In this document: in pieces, positions 24,701-34,740 of the stretch
Layout of the letters: every line of letters starts with the position of its first letter
Position numbering within the stretch: the first letter of the stretch is position 1
Assembly (NCBI RefSeq): GCF_019059575.1
Contig: NW_024881618.1
Coordinates: 186,001 to 250,000 of the forward strand
Direction: 5' to 3'
Source: Amphibalanus amphitrite
Taxonomy: Eukaryota > Arthropoda > Thecostraca > Balanomorpha > Balanidae
DNA length: 64,000 bases
Position numbers and translations under genes: made by a program
Notes under the pieces: generated by a model
Told to the model about the DNA's origin: nothing
Seen by the model: the letters and a program-made list of their open reading frames with translations, nothing else
Database searches by the model: none

Positions 24701-27700
24701 AAATAGCCTATTTTTTTCGGAAACAGTTTTTCTGCAATAACTTTTAACCCAAGCCTTGTACGAGCTTACTTTTACCGGCATCGTGTTCCTCTCGTCAAGA
24801 CGCATCGAATGAACTATAACTTGACCTTGAAAGGTCAACTTGAAAATTTGACCTCAGGTCAAGGTCATGACCTGACCGGAAAGGGTCATGTTGCATCTCA
24901 GTCGATCCGTATCGTCGAGCTGAACACATCTAAGGCGTTTTCATCGCTCTAGCATGCCTGTATCAAAAGTTATTTGCGAAAAACTGTTAGATACCATTCG
25001 TGACCTAAGATGACCTCAGGGCATAAACAGGGGTCACGGACACCATTTTCATGTTCAGTGTGCCTAAACTACTTGTAATTCAGTGTTTGGGAGTGTTTAT
25101 AATGTCTTTCGTCCAAAAGAGGCGCATTTCAATTTTCTCCCATTGACTTATAATGGGGAGGTCGCAAAATTGACCTGACCTTAGGTCATCGATATCAAAA
25201 TTCTGAGATATACATTTTGTACATGCTATTGCTCTTAGCAATCGCTGAAAGTTTCAAAGCGATCGGTCACTCGGTGTAGATATGACAGACATTGAAACTT
25301 TTTATGAGGTGAGTTCACTTCAAGTGACCTGGTGACCTGACCTTGAATGACCTTGGTCTGAAATTTTCACAACATGTGTAGAATTGATGTATGATAAGGT
25401 GTACCAAAAACGGCGGCGCTCCACGCCGCCGTTTTTGAGATATTCGCGAAAAACCACAAGGGGGGGTGTTCAAACACCCCCCCCAGCAGGGCGCGGGTTA
25501 AGCGGTACGATATGCAACAGTTCGGGTTGTTGTGTATTTGGGTAATCTACATCCGTGTTTTGACTGTCATAGTTACGGATTCTTTCTGAAAATTTATGCC
25601 ATTCTGATGCCTGGCAAGCTGTCACGTCGCTGTGCCCCCTCCACAAGCCGTGCGGTGCAGCATCATTCAGGCTCTAACGCTAACACAAGTCGTGCGGTAC
25701 AGCATACATTCAGGCGCCAAAACGTCGTGCGGTACAGCATACATTCAGGCGCTAGCACACGTGGTGCGGTACAGCATACATTCAGGCGCTAACACAAGCT
25801 ATGCGGTACAGCATGCATGCAGGCACTCATACACGTCGTGCGGTACAGCATTTACCTTCTTGCGCTAGCACAAGTCGTGCGACACAGCATACATTCAGGC
25901 GCTAAAACGTCGTGCGGTACAGCATACATTCACGCAAGTCGTGCGGCACAGCATGCATTCAGGCGCTAACACAAGCTATGCGATACAGCATACATTCAGG
26001 CGCTTGCACAAGTCGTGCGGCACAGCATACATTTAAGCGCTAACACAAGTCGTGCGGATTTAGGCGCTGACATTAGCGGCTAGTTTCATACGGGATTCAT
26101 ATACCTAAACCGAAATGTGTGCTTAGTTATGCCGTTTATCATAAAAGCATTTGGCAGATCCGGCGTCGACGCTCAGGTTATTTGAAGCATTGTGAAGTAT
26201 GTTCAGATGAAGTATTACAAGAACACCGGAGCGAGCAATTAATGTTTGAATCTGAAGGTTTATCCGAGCAGCCTTAGCGTTTTATAAAATAAAAATAAAA
26301 ACTGTAAAGAGGTGTGAATGACGGATATAATGTTAAAGACATTCAAGCCTTAAGCTCTCGCACGGATTCTGCCTCGACAGCCTGGGACATAGTGCAATGA
26401 AATAAAGCGAACTAATCCCCGTTGTGTTTCAGTGGGAGCAGCGGCAGCTCTGCCGGTCAGATTTGTCGTCGAGTTCATCGACCTGCCGGCAGATGTCAGG
26501 AGCAGCGGCCGGCGCCGGATCGAGGACTATGCCATCATCCCGTCGTCGACAAAATTCAATGACGTCACGGCGGCAGTGCTGCACAAGTGTGGCCTGGAGC
26601 ACGTCAACGTGTCGGAGAGCACCGGTGAGCGAGGCGGCGGGCTGGGCTGACACGGGCCGCCTCGGCTGGGGGCGGGGGCCGGACCGAGCTGACACAGCCG
26701 GGGCTGTGTGGGTGGGCCGGGAGTAGGGGCGGACGGCTTCGGGCTCACTTCGGCATGAGCTGTAATAGCTGGGCTATCGAGGCACCAAAATCGAATCTGC
26801 GGGACACCCATAAGATGTTCGTTCTCAGAATTGTATAAAAAAAAGAACGTGGGCTAGTTTTTAGTGGGGGTCTTGGAAGTACCCTACGCGACAAAATATA
26901 ACATTGGGCCCGTTGATTGACCCATACCTATCGTGTAATTGCATTGATATGCAATGCATAATATGTTCTCTGACAATTTCAAAAGAAAGGACTAAGGAGC
27001 CGCCGAGTTTCCGTACCGCTGGCCCCCGACCCGTCCTCCGTGCGTGTGACAGCGTGCCTGTCGCTGTGTCTCTGGCTGACCCGACCATCCCTGTGATAGC
27101 GTACCTGTCGCTGTGTCTCTGGCTGACCCGACCATCACTGTGACAGCGTACCTGTCGCTGTGTCTCTGGCTGACCCGACCATCACTGTGACAGCGTACCT
27201 GTCTCTGTGTCTCTGGCTGACCCAACCCCTCACCCTCTCCCTGTGACAGCGTGCCTGTCGCTGTGTCTCTGGCTGACCCAACCCTCACCCTCTCCCTGTG
27301 ACAGCGTACCTGTCGCTGCGGAACTGGAAGCCGCTGACCCTGGAGCAGGTCTGCGCCGCCGATGGGCACACCGTGGCCGACATCCTCGGCGACGTCATCA
27401 ACACGGCCACGCTGCGCATCTTCTGCCGCGAGACCCCGGCCGGACGGCAGGCGGCCGATGTGAAGGAGCGGCTGCTGCGACTGCTGGTCACACACGGCAG
27501 CGGCATCCTCACCGCCTCCGGCTGTCCGCTGGACGAGGTAAGAACCGAGAAGGACCGGATAGAAGAGCGGACAGTGACACATGCAGACCCGACAGACCCG
27601 GACAGTCACACAGACCGGCCATCCTCACCAGATCCAGCTGTCCGCTGGACGAGGTAAGACATGGGACCAGACGGGTGAGATAAGAGTACTGCACAGACCC

Positions 27701-30700
27701 AAAGATCGGACTGTGCACACCCGGTAGACACACGGAACGGACAGCAGAAGGATCGAAACTGAGTCTTACCCGCGGAGTCGCCAACCGCCGGCAGAGGAGG
27801 GGGCATGTGGACACCGAGAGCACGGGTACGGACCGGACATACCCGACAGACACAGGGAAGTACAGACGAGCGGGCAATTGTCACTGGCGAATCCGGGGGG
27901 CATTTGGGACAAATTCATCCCCCTTCCCAATGCCCCGTGGCGCTCAAAATCGACGAAAATTAATTTTTGAGAATACAAAGAAAACACAGCATTATTCGGG
28001 AAGGTTTGTTTTAATTAAACTGCACGGCAGTGCGCAAGTTATCCAAATCCGATGAGTTTTTTTTTTAATTGGAGAAATTTTGGGGGGCTATGCCCCCCCC
28101 CCCCCTCAGGGTCTAAGACCGCCTTTCTGGATCCGCCAGTGACAGGTTTCGACAGTCGCAACTATAGGTCCAACAAGTGAACACTATTTTGATTCAGGTA
28201 TGAGATTTTCTTCTCATTATGCATGGTTACCCTCATGCCATCATCGAACTTATTTCTGTTGGTTTTCGCTTTCCAGTTTTATCACTCTCTGAGCCTGTGC
28301 ACCGTTTCCTTGAGCTCGTACAGCGCTCTGCGGCGCTCTGTGGCGGCATGCGGCGATACTGGAGCGCCAATTACCCGTGCGTCGGCCGTCGGCCGCAGTC
28401 CGCCGGGCGGCAGCCGACACCGCTCGCCGCCGCTGTCGTCACCGATGATTTACTCTGCGCCCCGCACCGAGAGACATCTAATGCCATCTTTCGGCAGAAT
28501 TTAGCGATAAATCTCGCCGCTATCGGTCCCCCTGGGAAGGCATCCGATCGCCGAACCAGATGAAGAGTGGCCGGCGAGGCGACAGCGCCGCCACGCCACC
28601 GCCGCAGCCGCGCCGCAGCCGCCGACCGCCCCTCGTAATCTCCGACTCTCGAATTCATCGATGAGTTTGCAAACTTACGTCATTTCGAAAATCTACTAAA
28701 CAGGCCGGCGCCAGGTTATCCAATGGAATTAAATGGGCTGATGTTACGATAAATATGATTGGTGGAGGCGTGGAGGCGATGATACCCCGATAATAAAGAT
28801 TGGTTGACCGCAAATGATGATTTAGCGTTCCCGCGTGACGTTTTAACCAGCCGATAAAAGTAATGTCCAGAGACGGTTTACTGCGATGGTCAATATAAAA
28901 GTGCGCCGCGCTCGGTGGGGACGGCCGGCCGTCGAGGACCCCGCGTGTGATTGAGATGTCGCTACCGACACCAGATTTTTATGGGAGCCGTTCCCTCAGA
29001 ACTCAGATGCCATATACTGCTCGAGCGACAACGTTCACTGTTCATTAATACCACATGCCTCAGCTTTCTTCATTGTTCCGTAAATGAATCGTAATGAACG
29101 ATTTGCATGAATTGTTGAAGGACAGGATCTACGGAACATGCACGGCTTCGATCCGCAGTGCGTTTCGATATTGTAACATATTTCTATAGCATTGCTCTCC
29201 GAGTTATTTCTCGGACTATTGAATAATGGTCGATTTAATCACACATTAGATGGACATACATATAGACTGACAACTCGCTTTAGATAGGTACGCACCGGTT
29301 TTTGGTAGCAAACTAAGCCCAGTTCGCCGATAATGTCCGGCGTGGTCAGACGCAGTAAGACCACCGAACGTTCTTGCGTCACTGCCGGCCATTCTCCGAG
29401 AAGGCCCGGGTGGCGGCGCTCGGCTTTTCTCAGAGTGTGATCCGCCCGGACCTGGTGATGACGTGGTCCCGTCTGACCCGGTTTCTTATGACAGTCGTAT
29501 AACGTCCAGCCGCTGCGGCTTAGCGGCGCTCACCTAATGTGTGCGCTAACGGACTTCTCGTCATCTGAATCCGCTCTCATGAGTTAGACCGGATTACCAG
29601 ACCATGGACAGTTAAATCGGTTTAACCGCCGCTTAACCACGTCCCATTTGTGTATGAGCTAACGGTGCTTTATGGCCACGTAAAGCCGATTCACTATTTA
29701 TGACGAGCTGAGCTGGTCAAAGAAAATGGCGTCTTTAGTGATATTATTTCATAGGCTGCCTAGAACTGCATGAATATTTCACGATTAAACATACATTCGT
29801 AAATGATCCTAAGTGAACGGTTGTCATGTTATGAGGAAAAAGGTAAGGGAAATTCTAGGAAAGAGTAGCAGGGAGTAAACCAATAAAGTTAGTGGCCAGT
29901 GGGTGCGACTGCATAACGCAGTAACTATGCAATACCTATTGCAGCGCAACTGTTACCTGAATATGCGCAGAGGGCATTAATGATTTCCGCCTCAACATCG
30001 TTATGACTATATCGTTATGACTATATATATGTTAGTTAGTTCTACGTAGGGTAGCTGCCAGCCAGGTGCGGTAACTACTATGTCGGTCGGACCAGGATAT
30101 ATTGAGAGACGGACGGCCAGCCTCCGTGTCGATCGGAGGAGCAGTGCCGCTGACCGGCTGTATCGCCGGGGGAGGGGAGGGGAGGGTGAGGAAGGGGGGG
30201 GGGGGGGCGGACGGGTCACTCTGGCGTGGCGCGGCGTGGCCATTTTCCGTGCGATCGCCCGACGACCGCGGCTCTCGATTCACACCTCGCGATTTATTGG
30301 CACTGCCAATCGCCGGACATCTTAACTGGGCGCGCCGTGCCGGCCAGAAAGTACACAATATCCGCACGGCCGCTGAGTTATAGGCGGCCCTCCATCACGG
30401 GGATTGGCCGAAATGGCTCCAAACCAAGCCAGTGACGCCCGTTTTTGATGCCGACTCCAGCCACGCGGACAATTGCAACTGATCTTCAATAATCTCACAT
30501 AAATTCTTAGATTTGTTAGGGATTTCCTCTGGTAATGGGGATTTGTGGCGCACGGGCAACTTTACGACTTTCCAGGGGATTGGCGGTGGCCGCTGGCCGG
30601 TGGCCGGCGCCGCCGCCCGGCCCGCTCCGGCCCCGTATAATTGGTGCGATGTGATGGACTGCGGCGGGGACAGAGCGCCGCGCCGACACGGGGCGTCGTT

Positions 30701-32809
30701 AGCGGAGCAGTTGGCGATCTGCAGTGATCCAGTTTCAGTGGCGGTGCCGCTTCCCGGACCGATCGAACGGCCACAGCGAGTTTGTTAGCGGCGTCGGAAA
30801 ACGGCCGGAGAATAGCTGGCCTCGGACGCAATCTCTTAAACGGTCGGGATCGCTCGCCTCTGGAACAGCTCGTGTTATGCCGGTTATGATGATTATGAGC
30901 GGTCGCTAGTGAATGTTGCATGGTGATGCAAGATATTGTTATCTGTGGCATTCGGGAGACAAGCTCACCCTACAATTGAGCTTGCACATTAGATACAAAC
31001 TTTCTTTCCTGTCCGTCTCTTCCCATGTCATTCTTTATGTCCCTGATGACAGTTGCAGCGACTCCACGGTACCTGACCCAAGTTTGGTATGTTCTCTCCT
31101 CAGAGCACGCTGGCGCACCTGACGTCGGAGGCGCTGCCCAACCTGTCGGCCGAGACGGTGCTGCGCTTCAACCAGTGGTATGAGGCGCAGAAGCTGAGCC
31201 GCAGTGGAGGTCAGGCGCCAGAGCAGCGGGAGCAGCGGGCCGAGGTCAACTCTTCCTCCTGCCAGGTGAGCAGGCGTTTCCAACGCCATTCAACCGGAGG
31301 GAGTAACTGATTACGGTTCCCGAAACGACGAATAGTGAAGTGCAGTGCAGAATTATACAGAGCCGGTAAAACTCGGAGCAAACATGGACCGACCTCTTCT
31401 TAATTGTATAGGATGCGGTTCTTGTAGCATTGCCTGACGACTCCGCGTCGGTTCTTTCAGGCTTCTCACGACCACTTCCACCAGTGCAGCAAGCCTCGTG
31501 TGCGCACCAGTTTTGATATGGAGTACGAGATTCCCAAGCTGCAGAAGTGGTATTCCATCAACCCACACCCGAATAAAATGCAGGTGAGTTTGCACCGACA
31601 TAAGGCGATCATCAATTACATAAGAAGGGCGAAATGGCATGGGTAGTCTGCACCCGCGATCTCTGTTACGAAAGCACGGTGGTAATGGAATTATTAATGC
31701 TCCAGTAACCTCAACTAACGTTCTGCTGTGACTACCTCTGCATACGCTAAATTAATTAGACCCCAGATACAGCTGCACCGAAATCTCTTTTTGGCACTTC
31801 CCGCCAGAATCATCCATCCTTCATTCACAATCCTGCGGTCTTGGCCTCATGGCAATGGCTGTCCATTGCCGAATGGATCCCGACTCTTTATAGTTTTAGA
31901 CGTTCCGGATACGACGTTTGACATTTAATTTTAGCACGGCAATTAGCGGTCAGTCTTGCCATTGCTGATCGCCCCGTTCCCCTTCTGCAGATGCAGTACT
32001 TTATGGAAGAGCTCAACTTCTACCGAGGCGGCCGCAACCGAAAGCCACTCGAGATCAACAACATTATTTACTGGTTCAAGAACTCGCGAGCGGCCCAGAA
32101 GAAGTTTGAGCAGCGCGCGCAGAACGGTCCGGCCGCCAGTCCGGTGCTGGAGCCGAGCGAGGACGACTGCTCGCTCTCGGCCTCCGAGGAACCGGACGGT
32201 GAGGACGCGCACATGGCCTCCGAGCCGGCGCTGGACGACGTGAAGCACGAGGACGGCTCGGACGGCGACGCCGAGACGGAGCGGCGCGACTCGACGGCGG
32301 CCGGCTCGCCGCAGTCGCTCGTCCACCCGGCCACCTCGCTCGTCTCGCCCTACATGGGACACATGACGTCGGCGCACTTTGAGCGCATCGGCTACGGCGT
32401 GGATCCGTCCGTGTTCCGTCAGTCCATGTCCATGTACATGTCCGGCTGCCTGCCCGGCCTGCAGAACGTCGGCTACCCGGCCATCGGTATGGGGGCCGAG
32501 CACCAGCGCAAGCGGAACCGCACCTTCATCGACCCGATCAGCGAGGTGCCGCTGCTAGAGAACTGGTTCAGTCTCAACACGCACCCCTGCCACACCACCA
32601 TCCTGCAGTACACGGACGAGCTGAACCGGCAGCCCTACCGGCAAAAGTTCCCCAAACTCGAGCCCAAGAACGTGCAGTTCTGGTTCAAGAACCGACGCGC
32701 CAAGAACAAGCGTCTGCGATCGGCCATGTCTCCGCTGCGGTCGGAGCTCAGTCAGGACTCGATCAGCTCGCGACAGGAGCTCTCCAGGAGCTCGCTGGGA
32801 GCTTGCTAG
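9770..32809 (+). CDS. dve: Defective proventriculus-type homeobox transcription factor
   Basis: Nuclear DNA-binding regulator related to Drosophila Dve and vertebrate SATB. Coding exons: 9770-9859, 13009-13255, 26433-26624, 27305-27537, 31104-31265, 31461-31583, 31991-32809; splice phases agree and the total is 1866 nt (621 aa). Residues 1-112 are low-complexity. About 115-250 (exons 3-4) form the COMPASS-like domain (VVEFIDLPADV; AYLSLRNWKPLTLEQV). Homeodomain 1 (about 319-388, split by the last intron) ends NNIIYWFKNSRAAQKK; homeodomain 2 (about 522-590) ends KNVQFWFKNRRAKNK. Both have lysine after WF, i.e. K50, and both are longer than 60 residues. An acidic/Ser-rich linker separates them. 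The start was chosen at the ATG opening a 30-codon exon that ends in GTGAGT; the acceptor of exon 2 could also be 13018 (same frame). Exon 2 is the least certain exon; the homeodomain exons are certain. In flies Dve acts in midgut and eye patterning. Confidence 0.92.
9860..13008 (+). other. dve intron 1
   Basis: No further exon recognised. It contains a 22-bp minisatellite (12028-12137) and a small duplication near 10870-10940 (GGATCAGTCATCG repeated). The rest is mixed unique-looking sequence. Confidence 0.6.
12028..12137. repeat. 22-bp minisatellite, 5 copies
   Basis: Five head-to-tail copies of GTGACGGTGGTGTCATGGCA-type units, alternating GTGACAG and GTGACGG variants. Confidence 0.9.
13165..13890 (+). 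repeat. 63-bp minisatellite spanning the dve exon 2 splice donor
   Basis: Unit of 63 bp with a 30-bp short form, containing GGCGCCAGCACCGCCACCGT, GCCGGCAGCGCTGGCAGCC and AGCACCACAG|GTCAGT. The first unit is the end of dve exon 2; about a dozen more follow in the intron, each carrying the same donor-like AG|GTCAGT. Donors after 13255 and 13285 are both usable in the dve frame (30 nt apart); a TAG at 13294 closes the frame after that. Both strands show long open frames because the unit is a multiple of three. Confidence 0.85.
13891..19148 (+). other. dve intron 2, proximal part
   Basis: No exon recognised. Alternating AT-rich and very GC-rich, CpG-dense blocks (about 15300-15700, 15960-16110, 17500-17720, 18230-18850); long ORFs here are composition artefacts. 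TAATCC occurs at 15193. A short tandem of GTCAGACGGCGATGAC units is at about 16625-16800. TATAAAAA at 18906 stands alone without other promoter support. Confidence 0.5.
16625..16800. repeat. Short degenerate tandem repeat
   Basis: Variants of GTCAGACGGCGATGAC recur about six to eight times with irregular spacing. Confidence 0.7.
19153..20851. mobile_element. TTAA-flanked element with AGGGACTATCCC termini (1.7 kb, carries a nested element)
   Basis: Ends AGGGACTATCCCACCTT (from 19153) and its inverse AAGGTGGGATAGTCCCT (to 20851), both followed outward by TTAA (19149-19152, 20852-20855). About 1.2 kb of it is another TTAA-flanked element (19185-20382). No coding potential. The termini resemble those of 34741-35811 and 49536-50318. 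Confidence 0.85.
19185..20382. mobile_element. TTAA-flanked CCCGCGCC element, copy B (1198 bp)
   Basis: Begins CCCGCGCCCTGGTGGG and ends CCCACCAGGTCGCGGG, flanked by TTAA (19181-19184, 20383-20386). Each end has a G-run/C-run hairpin around CTATTTTTTG (about 19224-19253) or GCAAAAAATAG (about 20345-20368). 19500-19735 carries at least twelve AGGTCA hexamers, including AGGTCAAGGTCA. It lies only 32 bp inside the left end of the outer element. Confidence 0.85.
20856..23435 (+). other. dve intron 2, middle part
   Basis: No exon recognised. It contains GGCACCCGGCACC-type simple repeats (about 21075-21180), a GC-rich block with K50-type sites (21340-21950, see next entry), CTGATCAGCCGG repeats (about 22375-22510) and a C/T-rich stretch (22600-22960). 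Confidence 0.5.
21613..21707. promoter_or_regulatory. Intronic cluster of four K50-type sites
   Basis: GGATTA at 21613 and 21637 and TAATCC at 21666 and 21702, within 95 bp of GC-rich intron. Such clusters are what a K50 factor (Otd or Dve itself) would read; enhancer activity is inferred only. Confidence 0.4.
23440..24293. mobile_element. Diverged relative of the TTAA element group (854 bp)
   Basis: Left terminus CACGCGCAGTGGAAG after TTAA (23436-23439); right terminus CTTCCACTGCGTGTG before TTGA (24294-24297), probably a mutated TTAA. A G-run/C-run hairpin follows the left end (GGGGGGCGGATGGCGCCCCC near 23495). AGGTCA hexamers cluster at about 23590-23630. No ORF of note. Confidence 0.65.
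24314..25497. mobile_element. TTAA-flanked CCCGCGCC element, copy C (1184 bp)
   Basis: Begins CCCGCGCCCGGCTGGG, ends CCCAGCAGGGCGCGGG, flanked by TTAA (24310-24313, 25498-25501). Hairpins GGGGGGTGTTTGAACACCCC (about 24355) and GGGGGTGTTCAAACACCCCC (about 25461) sit near each end. The interior has many TGACCT/AGGTCA hexamers (24480-24510, 24825-24890, 25170-25350). Confidence 0.87.
25640..26070. repeat. ~37-bp minisatellite, about 11 copies
   Basis: Units of the form CACAAGTCGTGCGGTACAGC followed by ATACATTCAGGCGCTAA, with length and base variants. No unique spacers, so not CRISPR-like. Confidence 0.9.
26071..26432 (+). other. End of dve intron 2
   Basis: AT-rich unique sequence ending in a good acceptor (GTTGTGTTTCAG) for exon 3. 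Confidence 0.6.
27045..27304 (+). repeat. Five tandem copies of the dve exon 4 acceptor region
   Basis: Copies begin near 27045, 27092, 27139, 27186 and 27242, the true exon boundary being at 27298-27304 (spacings about 47, 47, 47, 56, 56). Each repeats GTGACAG|CGTACCTGTCGCT, the last bases of the intron and the first 14 or so of the exon, followed by GTGTCTCTGGCTGACC. If an upstream copy were used as 3' splice site, the frame would run into TGA at the start of the next copy. Confidence 0.88.
27607..27659 (+). repeat. Duplicate of the dve exon 4 donor region
   Basis: The end of exon 4 with its donor (CTGTCCGCTGGACGAG|GTAAG, donor after 27537) is repeated 116 bp downstream with a second donor after 27653. 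About 16 bp next to the splice site are identical and the upstream part is diverged. Confidence 0.85.
27882..28141. mobile_element. MITE with CACTGGCGGATCC termini (260 bp)
   Basis: Left end CACTGGCGAATCCGGG, right end CTGGATCCGCCAGTG, i.e. imperfect inverted repeats. It has a G-run and C-run near the ends (27894-27900, 28091-28105). No clear target duplication. Related to 37850-38015. Confidence 0.72.
28142..31103 (+). other. Rest of dve intron 4
   Basis: No exon recognised before the acceptor at 31103 (CTCTCCTCAG). GC-rich CpG-dense blocks at about 28330-28640, 30090-30340 and 30570-30800 give spurious ORFs on both strands. TATAAAAG at 28894 followed by GC-rich sequence could be an internal promoter but nothing else supports it. 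G-run at 30195-30208. Confidence 0.5.
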
Positions 32810-33561
32810 GCTCACCGGGTCTGCGCCGGTTCCTTGGTCCCGCTCCGTTCGTACGAGGGTCTGATAGGGACTACGATCGCCGGGTTTGATTCGCTGACGG
32901 GCATTCAGAGGTCGGCTTTCCCGCCGCTCTTTGCGCTTACAATCAATGTCACCTCCCCGCCTGGGTTAGCCGTCGGATCTCAGTTCACACAGGCTAAGGC
33001 GACGCCGCGTGAGGCGTCAGCGTCCCCCAGGAAGACGGCGACGAGTCGTAACCGAGCTTGTTCGTGCCCGGCCGGTCGCGCCGTGCAGCAGGCTGGGTGA
33101 CCGTCGCAGCCCTGTCGAGCTTGTATCCAGAGCTGGGGACCGGAGGTCCCACTCGGTCGGTCGCGCTCACTTGTACTTGATCTCAGAGACGGACAGGCCG
33201 GCGTGCGGTGCGCGCCGTTCATTTTGTACCGCCGCGCCTCCGCAGTCAGTGACCGTCGCCGTTCGTAGTTGGTTAGACCGCCGCGCCGCGCTGTCGTGAA
33301 GTCAATCGGCTGACGTGTGATCGTTATGTGACAAGTAGTCTATTTAATCGTTGAGCGAGTCAGCGGGCGCCGGCCGGCCCCGTGGGTCGCGGCGCCCTCC
33401 TCTGACTCCTCGGGTGATTCCGGCGCGTGGGGCAGTCATGGCGCGGCCTCGACGATCGGTCCGCAGCCGCGGGGCGAGCCGGCGAGGCCAGCTGCCCCGT
33501 GTCGGTGTTCGTCTCTCGATGTCTGATCGTGCAATCATTGGAATATTATCCCCGTAATAAA
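32810..33561 (+). other. Probable dve 3' UTR with polyadenylation signal
   Basis: Follows the stop codon TAG (32807-32809). The first AATAAA is at 33556-33561, giving a 3' UTR of roughly 0.75-0.8 kb. The sequence is CpG-rich to about 33500 and then AT-rich. Confidence 0.6.
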
Positions 33562-34736
33562 TATGTTATATGTTGATCAACAACTGAGTTTGAAACGTTC
33601 GGATTAGTAGAATTGGCATTCTTCTTTCGGTAGTAAAAGTATCCCATAGAAATGCGCTGTCATCGGCTCCTTGCGCCGTCATAATTCAGCTTCTCATATC
33701 ATCGGTTATGTTCGTATTCGCAAGAGCGCCATGAGCACAGAGCATAGGTATTAGTTGCCACTAGCATGTTCCAGAACCTGCTTGATCTGTCGTCGATAAA
33801 AATATGATTCGTGAATCGTGAGAAAGTTGCAGCTGACAGGTCACGTTCCTTCGTCATCTGTCATATTCCAGTTATACGGCTATCAGCAGTCAAGCTGACA
33901 TGTCTCTAATCAGATTCAAATCAATCCGTTTTACAGCTGCAAAGGTCATGACATTTTGAAGCCTTGTCGGCGGAGTATTTCAGCGACATGCCACAAACCA
34001 CCGGGACACCGAACCAATAGTCTCCGTAATCCTCCGGCGGGTTACTAAGCAGCCGCGCAGCTGCTGACAACAGCCGACAGCTGTTTGGTGGCCACATTTC
34101 CATCAGCAACGTCTCACCAAATATCTCGGCGGTGTATGTAAGTACAAACGTGCAGCCGCGAGCCCGATAGCGTCCTGAGGTGGGCGGCGCGGTTCCGGCT
34201 CTGTCTCTGTGGGACCGGAGAGTGACTAACCACGTCACTGGCTACCGTTAGCCGCTCGCAGTTCAGCCGGCGTCACGGACACAGGTAATCCTGCCAATAA
34301 CTCGCCAGATGAATGATCGCTGAAAGATTGAAAAAAAAATCATCGGTACGGATACTAACAAGACATCGCACATTTTTCTCGGAAGAACAGCTGCGAAACA
34401 TTGCGGATTTATGAAAGGTAGAATCCTAACCCGGACTTGGTCGATTATTTTTAAGACAAAAACAGTAATCTGTGAAAATAATGCATGCACCCGTCAGATG
34501 GGTTCCAAGGGAAATGACAGGTGGAACAGACTTCAGGTATTGAAAATAGCTATAGCCTATAACGACGTCTAAAAAATGGTTCACCGCTATATACATAAGA
34601 AACGGCTTCAATCCGTGATCCCTTGACGCCGAGAGAAGACGAGCTGCTAAGTGGTAGGAGACGGAAGCAATGCACGAACACAGTCTGAGGCTGAACTCAG
34701 AGCTACAGCCAGAGTTCGAGACAGTGCGAGCTTCAG
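33562..34736. other. Intergenic, nothing recognised
   Basis: Mixed-composition sequence with only short ORFs; no repeat structure evident. Confidence 0.5.
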
Positions 34737-34740
34737 TTAA

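Noticed and set aside
25640-26070. Regular ~37-bp direct repeats that could be mistaken for a CRISPR array
   Set aside because: No unique spacers between repeats, a eukaryotic context and no cas genes; this is a minisatellite.
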